Of a DNA stretch of 64,000 nucleotides, positions 33,891 to 43,079 are shown one piece after another. The number at the start of each line of letters is the position of its first letter. Positions within the stretch are counted from its first letter, which is position 1. The DNA comes from Paenibacillus dokdonensis. GTDB taxonomy: Bacteria; Bacillota; Bacilli; Paenibacillales; Paenibacillaceae. The position numbers were made by a program, and so were the translations under genes. Where the stretch lies: contig NZ_STGQ01000003.1 of the NCBI RefSeq assembly GCF_004916975.1, forward strand, positions 124,001-188,000, given 5' to 3'. Under the pieces are notes generated by a model that did not search any database, was not told the origin of the DNA, and saw only the letters and a list, made by a program, of their open reading frames with translations.

Positions 33891-33919
33891 AAAAAAGGGC
33901 ACCGGAAAACCGGTGCCCA
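33891..33919 (-). terminator. Terminator of the gene at 33955-34392
   Basis: GGGCACCGG-AAAA-CCGGTGCCC is a perfect 9-pair hairpin; on the minus strand TTTTTTAATTTT follows. Confidence 0.85.
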
Positions 33920-33954
33920 AAACTGATATAGCTAGAAAAAGTTATCATTTGATC

Positions 33955-34392
33955 TTAGTCTGAGTATGCCACAGCCTGGAAGCTCTCCGGTCCAACCCGG
34001 GTAGGGACTACCGCAAGTCCTTCCGGAATGCTGATAAAGGCCTGATAGACAACGAATTCGGGGTTAGTCGTAAGCAAATCCGCCCCGGATATCGTAAAGG
34101 CATCGGTCGTAAGCAGCAGTGTCCCTACAGGAAGAGTTTCTGTTGCAGTATAGACGGGGAAGGACACACCGCTGACGACTCTAACGATCGTGATTGTAAC
34201 CGGAACAAGGACAGCAACAATCGCACTCAGCGTAACCGTAGCCGAAAAATGCACGGAAAGATTCGGACCTGCGGCAGCGGTATTCAGACCCAAAGATCCG
34301 AACAAAGCCGGTGTGGTGCTCGCCGGAATGGAAATAGCTCCATTCGTAGAGCTGTTTTGCGAGATCTGGCTATCAACCAAAACGTTTGGCAT
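33955..34392 (-). CDS. Putative spore-surface structural protein
   Basis: 145 residues without signal peptide, rich in Thr, Ser, Ala, Val and Pro and nearly free of Cys, Trp, Lys (MPNVLVDSQISQNSSTNGAI, PALFGSLGLNTAAAGPNLSV, VPVTITIVRVVSGVSFPVYT). The composition and alternating beta pattern resemble jelly-roll spore surface proteins, but I cannot name a family. AAAGGAGG precedes the ATG. A CATACTTATAG stretch 30-40 bases upstream resembles a mother-cell -10 box although no AC lies at the right distance. Single gene ending in a perfect terminator. Confidence 0.6.
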   Translation of the reverse strand: MPNVLVDSQISQNSSTNGAISIPASTTPALFGSLGLNTAAAGPNLSVHFSATVTLSAIVAVLVPVTITIVRVVSGVSFPVYTATETLPVGTLLLTTDAFTISGADLLTTNPEFVVYQAFISIPEGLAVVPTRVGPESFQAVAYSD

Positions 34393-34477
34393 AGGTATTA
34401 CCTCCTTTCATACTATAAGTATGCAAATCTTCGAATCTCGCTTGGACGAACTATAAGGGAAAAGGATCCAAAATTGT

Positions 34478-35197
34478 TCAAGATCGCTCCATAATGGATA
34501 TCAGCGGTCCCAGTGAACTGCGCACATTTCCAAGCGTCACCGCATATTCCTGCTCAATCACCGCCTTATGACGGATCGTCCCCATAGCCTCGTGCTGGCG
34601 GTAACCAACCAACGCTTCATCCAAAAACGGAAGAGGAAATCCAGCCTGGATCACCCTTCTCCAGAAATCCAAATCATGTGTATACGGCAAGTTTTCGTCA
34701 AAAAGACCGACGTGGTAAAACAATTCCTTTTTCATCATCACCGTGCAGCCGTTGACCGGATTTCCGTGCATAAAGATCCGGTAGAAATCCAGTATATTCG
34801 AAAAGGAGCATCCTGCTCTAAAGGAGGTGATTTGGCTGAACCTGTCTATAACATTGAAATTAGTATGTGATATAAAGGCGCCTTGCTGCATCATAAACTG
34901 GACCTGATGGCTTATTTTCTCTGGATAAAACAGATCATCGGAGCTAAGCCAGGCAACATATTCCCCTGATGCATACCGTATACCGTGGTTCAGCGCACTC
35001 GCGGTTCCGCCATTCCCTTTGCCCAAATAATAGATATGAGAGAGAAAGGGAGCCAGCCTGTCTGCATAGCTAGTAGATCCGTCGTCCACCACGATGATTT
35101 CCAAAGGAGCGTAGCTCTGTGACAAAGCACTCTGCACCGCCTGATCTACGTAAGGGTCATTATAAAAAGGAATAATAATCGTCACCAGCGGTCTCAT
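34478..35197 (-). CDS. Glycosyltransferase family 2
   Basis: 239 residues of GT-A fold. VTIIIPFYNDPYVDQAVQSA and EIIVVDDGST form the nucleotide-binding half; SSDD (in YVAWLSSDDLF) is the metal-binding D-x-D-type motif; NLPYTHDLDFWRRVIQAGF is the conserved acceptor-side segment. An inverting transferase. The start overlaps the stop of the SDR gene as ATGA. Last gene of a unit that runs from the GT4 gene at 40442 through wecB-, capE- and rmlD-like genes. Confidence 0.85.
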   Translation of the reverse strand: MRPLVTIIIPFYNDPYVDQAVQSALSQSYAPLEIIVVDDGSTSYADRLAPFLSHIYYLGKGNGGTASALNHGIRYASGEYVAWLSSDDLFYPEKISHQVQFMMQQGAFISHTNFNVIDRFSQITSFRAGCSFSNILDFYRIFMHGNPVNGCTVMMKKELFYHVGLFDENLPYTHDLDFWRRVIQAGFPLPFLDEALVGYRQHEAMGTIRHKAVIEQEYAVTLGNVRSSLGPLISIMERS

Positions 35198-36129
35198 AAT
35201 TCCCCTCCTTCCAGCTTATAAAAATGCTGCAAAACATCATGGAGCGAAGTCTCAAGCGGTATTTCCGGCTTCCATCCGAGCTTCGCCATCCCTTCTCCTG
35301 AAGGCTGGAGTTCGAGCGAAACAGACGAATCCGGCTCATCCCCCCATTCCAGCGAAGCCTTGCTGCCGGCAATATTCATCATACTGAGCGCAATTTTCTC
35401 CAGTGTATGCTGGGTTCCTGAACTGATCGTAACGGTATGTCCCGGCGTTCCCTTCTTCAATAAAAGATCGTATGCTTTTACCGCATCCCTTACATCCAGA
35501 AAGTCACGCCGGGCATTCCGAGAGGAAATTTTAAAAGATGCGGTTTTCCCTTCATGCTCACAGGCTGCGATATGCCGGGCGAGCAAGGCGCAAAAGCCTG
35601 TTGAAGGCCCCGGTCCTATGAGATTTGATGGTTCGGCAAGAATTACAGCCTGGCCAAACAAGACTTCCCATGATAGTGTAGCGGCTTTTTGCAGGCTTTT
35701 ACTGAGGCTGTATGGATGTGGAGGCTGAAAAGGAGATGCGAGCGGGAACACTGCCATGGAGCCGGCAATTACAATTCTGCAGGATGGAAGCGAGCGGAGT
35801 GAATTCAGGAGATAAATAGTGGGAAGTACATTGGTTTCCATATACAAGAGCGGATTCTCCCATGATTCTGGGACTGAATTTTTGCCGCCAAGATGAAGCA
35901 CATAATCCGGAGCAATGCTTTGGACCAGCTTCTCAAGCCCATGCTTGTTTAATAAATCGCAAGCATAATACGTAATCCCCTCCGGAAACTGTCCCAGTGG
36001 AATTTTCCGGACGATGGCGGCTACCTGGAGGCCCTTACCGGCAAAATACCGGCAGGCATGGCCGCCGGTAAAGCCTGAAGCCCCAGTAATCAGTATGACA
36101 CGCTTGCGGAAGGAAGCTCGTTCATCCAT
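35194..36129 (-). CDS. NAD-dependent epimerase/dehydratase (extended SDR)
   Basis: 311 residues. LITGASGFTGGHACRYF is the nucleotide-binding loop; the catalytic Y-x-x-x-K is in PHPYSLSKSLQKAA near residue 140; RDFLDVRDAVKAYDLLL is typical of GDP-mannose dehydratase/reductase-like SDRs. It probably forms or reduces a deoxysugar nucleotide. ATG at 36129 with GGAG before it; the gene begins inside the 3' end of the rmlD-like gene (40-base overlap). Confidence 0.78.
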   Translation of the reverse strand: MDERASFRKRVILITGASGFTGGHACRYFAGKGLQVAAIVRKIPLGQFPEGITYYACDLLNKHGLEKLVQSIAPDYVLHLGGKNSVPESWENPLLYMETNVLPTIYLLNSLRSLPSCRIVIAGSMAVFPLASPFQPPHPYSLSKSLQKAATLSWEVLFGQAVILAEPSNLIGPGPSTGFCALLARHIAACEHEGKTASFKISSRNARRDFLDVRDAVKAYDLLLKKGTPGHTVTISSGTQHTLEKIALSMMNIAGSKASLEWGDEPDSSVSLELQPSGEGMAKLGWKPEIPLETSLHDVLQHFYKLEGGEL

Positions 36130-36938
36130 TTTTCCAACTCCTTCAGCATGTCTCGATAATGAGGAACGCAATAGTCAATGTCTGTTCGGGTGGATACCAA
36201 TGTCCGGTCCTGCACCGGCTGCTCAGCAGGCATCACCGTTACTCCACGTATATTCCATATCTCCTGAAAAAGCAGCAGCAGGTCATGCTTGTTTATCGGA
36301 ATGGGATGGGCAAGATGTATCAATCCGGAAACCGGTGAAATCATCAATTGATCGATAGCTTTGGCCAGCTCCAGAGTTGTCACTCCATTCCACAGGACAT
36401 TGCGGTAACCGGTAACTATCCCTTTCTGGGACATAAACCAGTGCATAAGCCCGATGCCATGACTTCGGATTTCCGGTCCGATAATGGATGTACGTATAGT
36501 CAGATGTCCTGGTGCACGAACTTCCCCAAGGGTTTTGGTCATGGCATAAACGCTGGTCCCATCCGGTGTATCATCCTCTTCGTAGCTGCCCCGCGTCCCT
36601 TCAAACACACAATCGGTACTGATATGAATCAGACGGATACCGAGTACATCAGCAGTCCGTTTCAGCCTATGAGGCAGGAAGCCATTGATATGATAAGCAT
36701 TGATTCGGTCTTCTTCCGCATAATGATTCAAAACACCGATGGCATTGATCACAATATCCGGTCTGACAATTTCCAGCAATCTGTCGGCCATGCATGATTC
36801 AGAAGCATCAAGAAAAAGCCCCCCGGGGCTGTGTTGATCCCGGGTTGTATAGAATACCTGATGCTTTCCCTGACGCTTAAAATAATCGACCAGCATATGC
36901 CCTGCCATCCCGTTTCCTCCCAGAATTAGCAGCTTCAT
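36090..36938 (-). CDS. RmlD-like sugar-nucleotide reductase
   Basis: 282 residues. LILGGNGMAGHMLVDYF is the dinucleotide loop, STDCVFEG the Ser/Thr catalytic segment, and Y-x-x-x-K is SVYAMTKTLGE near residue 133. Related to dTDP-4-dehydrorhamnose reductase and to CapF/WbjC, but it lacks the ~85-residue C-terminal cupin of CapF. With the flanking WbjB-like and WbjD-like enzymes it most resembles the set that makes UDP-N-acetyl-L-quinovosamine in Vibrio cholerae O37 (WbvB, WbvR, WbvD). ATG overlaps the capE-like stop. Confidence 0.8.
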   Translation of the reverse strand: MKLLILGGNGMAGHMLVDYFKRQGKHQVFYTTRDQHSPGGLFLDASESCMADRLLEIVRPDIVINAIGVLNHYAEEDRINAYHINGFLPHRLKRTADVLGIRLIHISTDCVFEGTRGSYEEDDTPDGTSVYAMTKTLGEVRAPGHLTIRTSIIGPEIRSHGIGLMHWFMSQKGIVTGYRNVLWNGVTTLELAKAIDQLMISPVSGLIHLAHPIPINKHDLLLLFQEIWNIRGVTVMPAEQPVQDRTLVSTRTDIDYCVPHYRDMLKELEKWMNELPSASVSY

Positions 36939-37921
36939 TGCAGGAACCCCCCGCGCTGGAGAATGTCTCTGATCTCCTCTTTGTTCATCAGATGATAATT
37001 CGAGCTGAAGCTGCTGAACGATACGGGTCGGCAGTGACTATAACGTTCCTTCAGCTCAGGCATATGAAGAGTCGGCAGGATCACGAGGTATTCCTCGTCA
37101 TACACAACCGTCGTCAGGCTCTCATAATCGCTCATCAGGATCTCATGAATCTTCTCTCCTGGCCGGATGCCGGATTCTATAATCTCCACATTCTCTTTGC
37201 CGGAGTCCTCGATCAGCACTTCCGCCATATCGACAATTCTGCAGGCAGGCATCGTCATAACGAATATTTCACCGCCATAGCTCTCTTCAGCAGCCTTGAA
37301 CAACAGCTTAATCGCATCCCGAAGCGTCAGGAAGAAGCGGGTCATCTGCATATCCGTAATTGAAACCTGCCCTTTGCCCCGAATCTGGTCCTTAAACACA
37401 TGGACTACGCTGCCATTGGTTCCAAGCACATTGCCTCCGCGAACAGTGACAAACCGGGTTTCACTATTCAGAAGGTTTGCATAAACGATAAGCTTTTCTC
37501 CGATGGCTTTGGTCATGCCGTAAAAATTGGATGGATTTGCCGCCTTGTCAGTAGATATATAAAATACCTTCTTTACCTTGTTCTCAATGGATGCCTCAAT
37601 GACATTCTGGGTGCCGATTACGTTGGTTTTGAGTGCTTCATAAGGCTGATCCTCACAAACCGGAACATGCTTCAGCGCTGCAAGATGAAATACATAGTCA
37701 ATGCCCTGACATGCCGTGACCAGCGCATCCTTGTCTCGGATATCCCCGATCCGGAAGCTCAGATGTCTGTCTTCGAACTCCCGGCTCATGGCCACCTGAG
37801 AAGATTCATTGCGTGAATAGACAACAACTTCCTTCGGCTTTAACCCCAGCAGTTGGGCGATCAACTCGTACCCCCATGAGCCGGTACCTCCGGTCACCAA
37901 TATACGTTTATTTTCAAACAT
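36935..37921 (-). CDS. UDP-GlcNAc 4,6-dehydratase/5-epimerase, CapE/WbjB-like
   Basis: 328 residues of the polysaccharide-biosynthesis SDR group. KRILVTGGTGSWGYELIAQL at the N-terminus, VFHLAALKHVPVCEDQP, ISTDKAANPSNFYGMTKAIGEK (read in short parts; catalytic Y-x-x-x-K), and a C-terminal RPGEKIHEILMSDYE. These enzymes start the route from UDP-GlcNAc to L-series N-acetylated 6-deoxysugars. The ATG at 37921 has GGAGGG seven bases before it and overlaps the end of the 2-epimerase gene by eight bases. Followed by the rmlD-like reductase. Confidence 0.85.
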   Translation of the reverse strand: MFENKRILVTGGTGSWGYELIAQLLGLKPKEVVVYSRNESSQVAMSREFEDRHLSFRIGDIRDKDALVTACQGIDYVFHLAALKHVPVCEDQPYEALKTNVIGTQNVIEASIENKVKKVFYISTDKAANPSNFYGMTKAIGEKLIVYANLLNSETRFVTVRGGNVLGTNGSVVHVFKDQIRGKGQVSITDMQMTRFFLTLRDAIKLLFKAAEESYGGEIFVMTMPACRIVDMAEVLIEDSGKENVEIIESGIRPGEKIHEILMSDYESLTTVVYDEEYLVILPTLHMPELKERYSHCRPVSFSSFSSNYHLMNKEEIRDILQRGGFLQ

Positions 37922-39002
37922 GAACTTTCCCTCCAAGCAAAAATTTAACAACCTTATCTGAAACATTTTCCGTCAAGTAACCTTCCGGACACACCCAGCT
38001 CCGGTTCAGACTAATCATCAGATCCGCCGCTCGGTATATTGCTTCAGCATCTAGACCGGACACGATATTGCTGCCGCAGTCCACCGTCTCCGGACGCTCT
38101 GTCGTAGACCGCATGGTTACGGTAGGGACCTGCATGATGCAGCACTCTTCCTGTACGGTGCCGCTATCCGTTAACGCGCAGCAGGTGAACCGTTCCAGCA
38201 TGACAAAATCAAAAAATCCGAAAGGCTCATGGAATTCGACCAGCGGGTGCAGCGATATTGATTGCCCGGTAATACGTGAAGCTGTACGCGGGTGGATACT
38301 GCAAATAATCCGTCGTCCGTACTCCTCGGCAATCAGGTTTAGCCCCTCCACAATCTGCTGCAAACGGCCCGGGTGATCCACATTCTCCGCGCGATGCGCC
38401 GTGACCAGAAAATACTCCTTCGGCTTCAGGGAGAGTCTGTTCAAAATATCGCTCTCTGCGATCGATTTCTCGTAATGCTTCATGACTTCGTAGATCGGAT
38501 TACCTGTCAGGACAATGCGCCGGCTGGGAAAACCTTCTGCCAGCAGATGCTTCTTGCTCTGCTCTGTATAAGGCATATTAATGGATGAAATGGCATCAAT
38601 GACCCTTCTGTTTTTTTCCTCGGGCACATTCAGATCAAAGCAGCGATTCCCTGCTTCCATATGAACTACAGGGTATCCCAGTCTTTCCGCGAGAACTGCA
38701 CACAATGCGCTGTTGGTATCACCAAGCAGCAGTATTTTATCGGGTTTCTCTTTCTCCAGAATAGCCTCCATTTGCGAAAACATGGATGATAGCTGCTCTC
38801 CCAGTGAAGCAGCTGCGTCCTGCAAAATATAATCTGGCGAGCGTAAGCCCATTTGCCTGAAAAAAATTCCGCTCAGCCTATCTGCAAAATTTTGCCCGGT
38901 ATGCACAAGCACATGCCGCTCCGCATACCGGTCCAGCTTAGGAAGGATGAGGCTGAGGCGAATAATTTCGGGTCTGGTGCCCAAAATCGTCATAATTCTC
39001 AT
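37914..39002 (-). CDS. UDP-N-acetylglucosamine 2-epimerase-like, WbjD/CapG type
   Basis: 362 residues of the non-hydrolysing WecB superfamily. TILGTRPEIIRLSLIL, LLLGDTNSALCAV, VVHMEAGNRCFDLNVPEEKN with NRRVID, VTAHRAENVD and LTDSGTVQEECC are all visible. The MEAGNRCFD wording is that of WbjD/CapG, which act on UDP-L-sugars rather than on UDP-GlcNAc itself. It would perform the last step to UDP-L-QuiNAc or UDP-L-FucNAc. Lies 12 bases after the GT4 gene and overlaps the capE-like gene. Confidence 0.87.
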   Translation of the reverse strand: MRIMTILGTRPEIIRLSLILPKLDRYAERHVLVHTGQNFADRLSGIFFRQMGLRSPDYILQDAAASLGEQLSSMFSQMEAILEKEKPDKILLLGDTNSALCAVLAERLGYPVVHMEAGNRCFDLNVPEEKNRRVIDAISSINMPYTEQSKKHLLAEGFPSRRIVLTGNPIYEVMKHYEKSIAESDILNRLSLKPKEYFLVTAHRAENVDHPGRLQQIVEGLNLIAEEYGRRIICSIHPRTASRITGQSISLHPLVEFHEPFGFFDFVMLERFTCCALTDSGTVQEECCIMQVPTVTMRSTTERPETVDCGSNIVSGLDAEAIYRAADLMISLNRSWVCPEGYLTENVSDKVVKFLLGGKVHV

Positions 39003-39014
39003 AGCGTCAATCTC

Positions 39015-40442
39015 CTACCTTCGTTTGATTGATTTGGAGCGGCGTTTGGATCGCTTGCCTGCTCCTGTCTTTCTTTTCGTATGATAACGCCTGGAGGCAG
39101 GCGCTTTGATCCGGATTCTGCGTACCTGTGCTCTTTTCTTCTTCCTTGGTTTCCGTCTAACCACCTTAGCTGTCTGCCTTATCGGCGGCAATGGCAAGGG
39201 CTGAGGTTCCCGGTATGCGGATACACTGCGGGATATGCCTCCGCTCATCCAATCAGGACAGCCAAGCTGCAGCTCATTAACAAATGTCTGAACCCTCTGA
39301 CGATATGTTTCCATGCCGTATAGGGTCCTTGCCGAATTTGCGTTTTTGCTGCCGGTGATTTGCATAAGTTCGGGATTTTCCAGCAGTTCAGCTGCCTTGA
39401 CAGCAAGCGCGGCATAGTCGCCCGTCGGTACGGTAAATTGCGCGTTTCCCGTATTACCCATCAGTTCCCCAAGTCCACCGGAATCAAATGATATCACCGG
39501 TTTGCCGCAAAGCATGCCTTCCAGCGCGGTCATGCCAAATCCTTCCTTCACCATGCTAGGAACCACAAGGATATCCATTGCGCAGTATGCAGAATGAACC
39601 GATTCCACAAAAGGTATAAAACGAAAACGGGTTCTGTAGTCTGAAGCATTCACTTCTGCAACGCAGCGGTCAAAATATTTATGATCTGCCGGCTTGCCGA
39701 TCATGACAAAACGGCAGTTTGTGTAGGATTCAGCTAGAATGAGTGCCATTCGGATAAATTCGTGAAGTCCCTTTTCAGGATGAATAAAAGAAGAGATATA
39801 GCCTATACAGGGCTGGGAATCCTTAAGGCGAAGAACTTTGCGGTATCCGGTACGGATAAGCTTTTGGGATGGATGAAGCAGCTCATTATCGGAAGATGGG
39901 GGAAGCAGCGTGATCGGCCTAGAAACATTGCCCCGAAAGACACGAGCCGATGCTTCCGAAATGGCGATCAGACAGTCGCTGTATTTCTCTACCACGGATA
40001 TCGCTGCAGCCGTATATTCAGTGGTTTGCATAATTTCTGTAATTTTCCACAACACCGGTATACCGAGTGTTTTTGCCGCTATTGCCGGCAATGCGTTGAC
40101 AATTGTGCTGGTCAGAACGATATCCGGTGCAGTCTCTGTCATACAGCGGACGACGGATGCAAAGTCCGGATGGTTCCGGAGTTCCTCTGCCTCTTGTTCC
40201 AGCCACTCTCCGGGATGATACATGCTAAACAGCAGGGGGTAGGTTTGGATTCGTACCTGAATGCCTTGCTTTCTGGCATAGTCTGTCAGTTTGCCTTCCT
40301 GCGGAGCTGTCAGGATGCAGTCAAAATAAGGGGATAATTGCAGGCAGAACAACAGCAGGAGCTTTTCGGCCCCTGTGATGCTGCCGGTATTGCTGACATG
40401 CGAGAACAACATGAGTTTGGGTTTGTACGTTATCATGTGCAT
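39015..40442 (-). CDS. Glycosyltransferase, GT4-like, with Arg/Lys-rich C-terminal tail
   Basis: About 475 residues. GT-B domains: FSHVSNTGSITGAEKLLLLF (acceptor-side glycine motif), IGYISSFIHPEKGLHEFIR, and VPSMVKEGFGMTALEGMLCG with KPVISFDSGG. After about residue 400 follows an unusual tail of ~70 residues dominated by Arg and Lys (VRRKPRKKKRAQVRRIRIK, KRKTGAGKRSKRRSKSIKRR), probably for binding an acidic surface or nucleic acid. The start is uncertain: GTG at 40478 abuts AAAGGAGG, while ATG at 40442 (MHMITYKPK) has a weak site; I list the ATG. It heads the sugar-nucleotide unit. Confidence 0.75.
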   Translation of the reverse strand: MHMITYKPKLMLFSHVSNTGSITGAEKLLLLFCLQLSPYFDCILTAPQEGKLTDYARKQGIQVRIQTYPLLFSMYHPGEWLEQEAEELRNHPDFASVVRCMTETAPDIVLTSTIVNALPAIAAKTLGIPVLWKITEIMQTTEYTAAAISVVEKYSDCLIAISEASARVFRGNVSRPITLLPPSSDNELLHPSQKLIRTGYRKVLRLKDSQPCIGYISSFIHPEKGLHEFIRMALILAESYTNCRFVMIGKPADHKYFDRCVAEVNASDYRTRFRFIPFVESVHSAYCAMDILVVPSMVKEGFGMTALEGMLCGKPVISFDSGGLGELMGNTGNAQFTVPTGDYAALAVKAAELLENPELMQITGSKNANSARTLYGMETYRQRVQTFVNELQLGCPDWMSGGISRSVSAYREPQPLPLPPIRQTAKVVRRKPRKKKRAQVRRIRIKAPASRRYHTKRKTGAGKRSKRRSKSIKRR

Positions 40443-40578
40443 GGGACCACTGCAAAAAGTACAGGGTACGATTCGCACCTCCTTTGACCCAAGTAATACA
40501 ATATATTAGAAGTAAATCTGTACCGGCACGACAAATGTTCCCCTCCATCTGTCCAAAATTGCCGGCGGCTAATGCCGC

Positions 40579-41721
40579 CTAAGGGAAGACAATGGACAAC
40601 ATTTGGTTCAAACGGTGGCTGTAGGTATGCTCCCGCATCGTCCGGTCAAGAGCATTCAGAGCAATGTCTCTGCGTTCTTTTTCATGGGTCAGATAGTATT
40701 CGACTTTGTCGAGGAGCTCTTCCGGAGAGCTGTACGTTTCAATCTCCCTGCCTGGAGTGTAGAATTTGGCGAGGTCGCTGCGAGCATCCGTAAGCTGAAG
40801 GGTAGCACAAGCGGAGATTTCGAAAGTACGTGGATTAGGAGATGCAGCCGGTATTTTGACGGCGTTGTTATTCACGGAATCATCCTCGTGGGAGCGGTGG
40901 AGATTGATGACTATCTTGGATGCATTGTAGGCTCCTGATGTCTCTTGCGGCCCCATCCATTTGTTCAGCTCGATGCGATCCTGATAGGCGGCATAATTAG
41001 GTAGACGGTCCCACCAGATACCATTGATGATGGTATTATGCTGCATCAGACGGTCCATAATCGGATTCAGATACTCGACCCGATTCCAGTATGCGGAGCC
41101 AATAAAGCTCACTTCCCTGCGCTGAGCTGACCGCGTTCTTTCAGGTTTGTAATGCTCAGCATAAGCGGCGAAAGGCAAATGATGCACCTGAGGGCAGCCG
41201 AGCTGCTGATAATATGGAATACAGTTGGATTCCAGAGTAAATATATAGTCATAATGGTTCACGTTTTCCGTGGTCATATCTGTATAATACGGATCATCCG
41301 TCAGCCAGATCGCCGTTTTAATTCCCTGCTGGCGGATCAGATCAAGCTGCTCATTCTGGATAAACATACCGTCCAGAACCAAAACCAGATCCGGCATAAT
41401 TTGATAGGCAATTTCACTGATTGGCTGTCCCGGCTCAATAACAGTCAACTGGGATACCATTCCGCGCAGCGTTGTGGAAATAGCCTCATCGATCGGGGAA
41501 TAAGGAAATCCTTTTCCGGATGCAATATAGAGCACATTGACTTGGCGGAATGGAAATGCGGCAGCATGTTGGCTGACAATATAATCGGCGCGCCCTTTTA
41601 AATAACCCTCGTCATGTCCTGACTGATAACCTGCTTTACGGCCACGCGCCCGTGCTTCTTCAGCCGGGGTTAATACTAACTCATGCCGCATGGTTTTTCT
41701 CCGGTGCTTAATGGTTGACAT
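40579..41721 (-). CDS. CgeB-like glycosyltransferase 1
   Basis: 380 residues of the CgeB group. An N-terminal extension (RARGRKAGYQSGHDEGYLKG, about residues 22-45) carries a G-Y-x-x-G pattern; then a DUF3880-like part (MPDLVLVLDGMFI, TAIWLTDDPYYTD) and the C-terminal Glyco_trans_1_2-like part (EVSFIGSAYWNRVEYL, PNPRTFEISACATLQLTD). B. subtilis CgeB is made late in the mother cell and shapes the outermost spore layer. It follows a paralogue by 29 bases. A GGCGGC-ATTA-GCCGCC hairpin (40564-40579) at the stop may end transcription. Confidence 0.85.
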   Translation of the reverse strand: MSTIKHRRKTMRHELVLTPAEEARARGRKAGYQSGHDEGYLKGRADYIVSQHAAAFPFRQVNVLYIASGKGFPYSPIDEAISTTLRGMVSQLTVIEPGQPISEIAYQIMPDLVLVLDGMFIQNEQLDLIRQQGIKTAIWLTDDPYYTDMTTENVNHYDYIFTLESNCIPYYQQLGCPQVHHLPFAAYAEHYKPERTRSAQRREVSFIGSAYWNRVEYLNPIMDRLMQHNTIINGIWWDRLPNYAAYQDRIELNKWMGPQETSGAYNASKIVINLHRSHEDDSVNNNAVKIPAASPNPRTFEISACATLQLTDARSDLAKFYTPGREIETYSSPEELLDKVEYYLTHEKERRDIALNALDRTMREHTYSHRLNQMLSIVFP

Positions 41722-41750
41722 GTAGTAACCCGCTCCTCATCCTTTTTAAT

Positions 41751-42836
41751 TTAAATAAGCTCTAGCAGCGTATTCATTCTCGAAACAAAAGAATGTTCTT
41801 TTCGCGTCGTCCATAACCCGCGCCAAGCCATCTCTACACGTTTATCCTCATGCTGAAGGTAATAACTGATTTTATTCTGCAGTTCACTAACCGAACCGAA
41901 GGTTTCGATGTCATACCCCGGTCTGTAATGCGAGTTGGTATCCTCACGGACATCGGTAATCTGAAGAGCGCCGCAAGCGCTGATTTCATAGGTGCGGGGA
42001 TTGATGGATTTGGCTTTAATGTGATGGCTGTTCCGGTTATCCTGCCCATACTCGTCCGGCCGGTGAATATTGAGAACGATTTTTGCGCCGTTGTAATAGT
42101 TAACGGTTTCTTCCGGCACGATGTATCCCATATGCAGCGAACGTCCCAGCCTCTGAATCTGAGTGAGTCTTTCCCAATACCCCCCGGCAATCAGTACCTT
42201 CTTATCCTCCAGAAACGGGGCCATCTCATCCAATAGTGCCACCCTGTTCCAAAAGGCATTACCGATAAAGCAAATATCATACAAATGCCCTGGTCCCGGG
42301 CGCTGCGGCTTGAACATGTCGGTATTTACGGCCAAAGGCAGATAATGCACATTGGAAGCTCCAAGTCCGCGATAAAATGGAACACAACCTAATTCATGAG
42401 TAAACACAATGTCATAACCTGTGCACATCGGGGCCGTATCCTCCGTAAAATACGGATCGTCAACAAACCAGACTGCCGTCTTCATCCCCATCCCGCGGAT
42501 CTTAGCAATATCCTCCAGATGGTTATCCGGAAATACATGCAGTCCATTCATGACCAGAACCAGATCGGGCCGTTCCCGAGCTGCCACTTCCAGCATGTTT
42601 GGAGCTTCCGCTACGATACATTCTCTGACCAGGCTGCGGAGTGCCGCTGTCACCCCCTGATCGATCGCAGGAAATCCTTGGGGAACATACATTAGTTTCA
42701 TGTCCCTGCTATAAGGCTGTGGCAAAGGCACACGTTCTTCCACCGCCTGGCAAAGGCCAAGTCTGTACCCATCACCGTAACCATGCCGGTGACTTGCGTT
42801 TCTTCCTGCAGCAGCTTTTCTTCCCACAGCTTTCAC
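41751..42836 (-). CDS. CgeB-like glycosyltransferase 2
   Basis: 361 residues, paralogous to the gene at 40579-41721 along the whole length (GMKTAVWFVDDPYFTEDTAP against IKTAIWLTDDPYYTD; ICFIGNAFWNRVALL against VSFIGSAYWNRVEYL; NPRTYEISACGALQITDVRED). The N-terminus again has a basic stretch and HGYGDGYRLG. The start is GTG at 42836 or GTG at 42827; neither has a strong ribosome site, and the frame is open some 25 codons further up without a usual start codon. First gene of the two-gene CgeB unit. Confidence 0.83.
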   Translation of the reverse strand: MKAVGRKAAAGRNASHRHGYGDGYRLGLCQAVEERVPLPQPYSRDMKLMYVPQGFPAIDQGVTAALRSLVRECIVAEAPNMLEVAARERPDLVLVMNGLHVFPDNHLEDIAKIRGMGMKTAVWFVDDPYFTEDTAPMCTGYDIVFTHELGCVPFYRGLGASNVHYLPLAVNTDMFKPQRPGPGHLYDICFIGNAFWNRVALLDEMAPFLEDKKVLIAGGYWERLTQIQRLGRSLHMGYIVPEETVNYYNGAKIVLNIHRPDEYGQDNRNSHHIKAKSINPRTYEISACGALQITDVREDTNSHYRPGYDIETFGSVSELQNKISYYLQHEDKRVEMAWRGLWTTRKEHSFVSRMNTLLELI

Positions 42837-42989
42837 CCTGCCTGTTGTGATTTTGAAAGAATAGAATTGTTCAGCTCCGCTGAAAACTAATAAATTCTAT
42901 AATCATAAATATATGCGGAAGAGACAATTGCATCATGGACGGCAGCCTTTCAGGCAGGAAATTGGCGCATGTCACGCATAACAAGCAGC

Positions 42990-43034
42990 AAAAAAGCCTC
43001 CAACTTCATGGTTTCCCATGAAGTTGGAGGCTTG
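42990..43034 (-). terminator. Terminator of the small-protein operon
   Basis: AAGCCTCCAACTTCATGG and its perfect complement CATGAAGTTGGAGGCTT around a short loop, with TTTTTTG following on the minus strand. One of the longest perfect stems in the window (about 18 pairs). Confidence 0.88.
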
Positions 43035-43079
43035 ACTGTTCCCATACCTGCTATTTATATCAGGACTCTTATGAAATCC

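Noticed and set aside
42837..42900. Open frame extending upstream of the second CgeB-like gene (FYSFKITTGRVKAVG)
   Set aside because: It continues about 25 codons but contains no ATG, GTG or TTG start and no ribosome site; I keep the GTG start.
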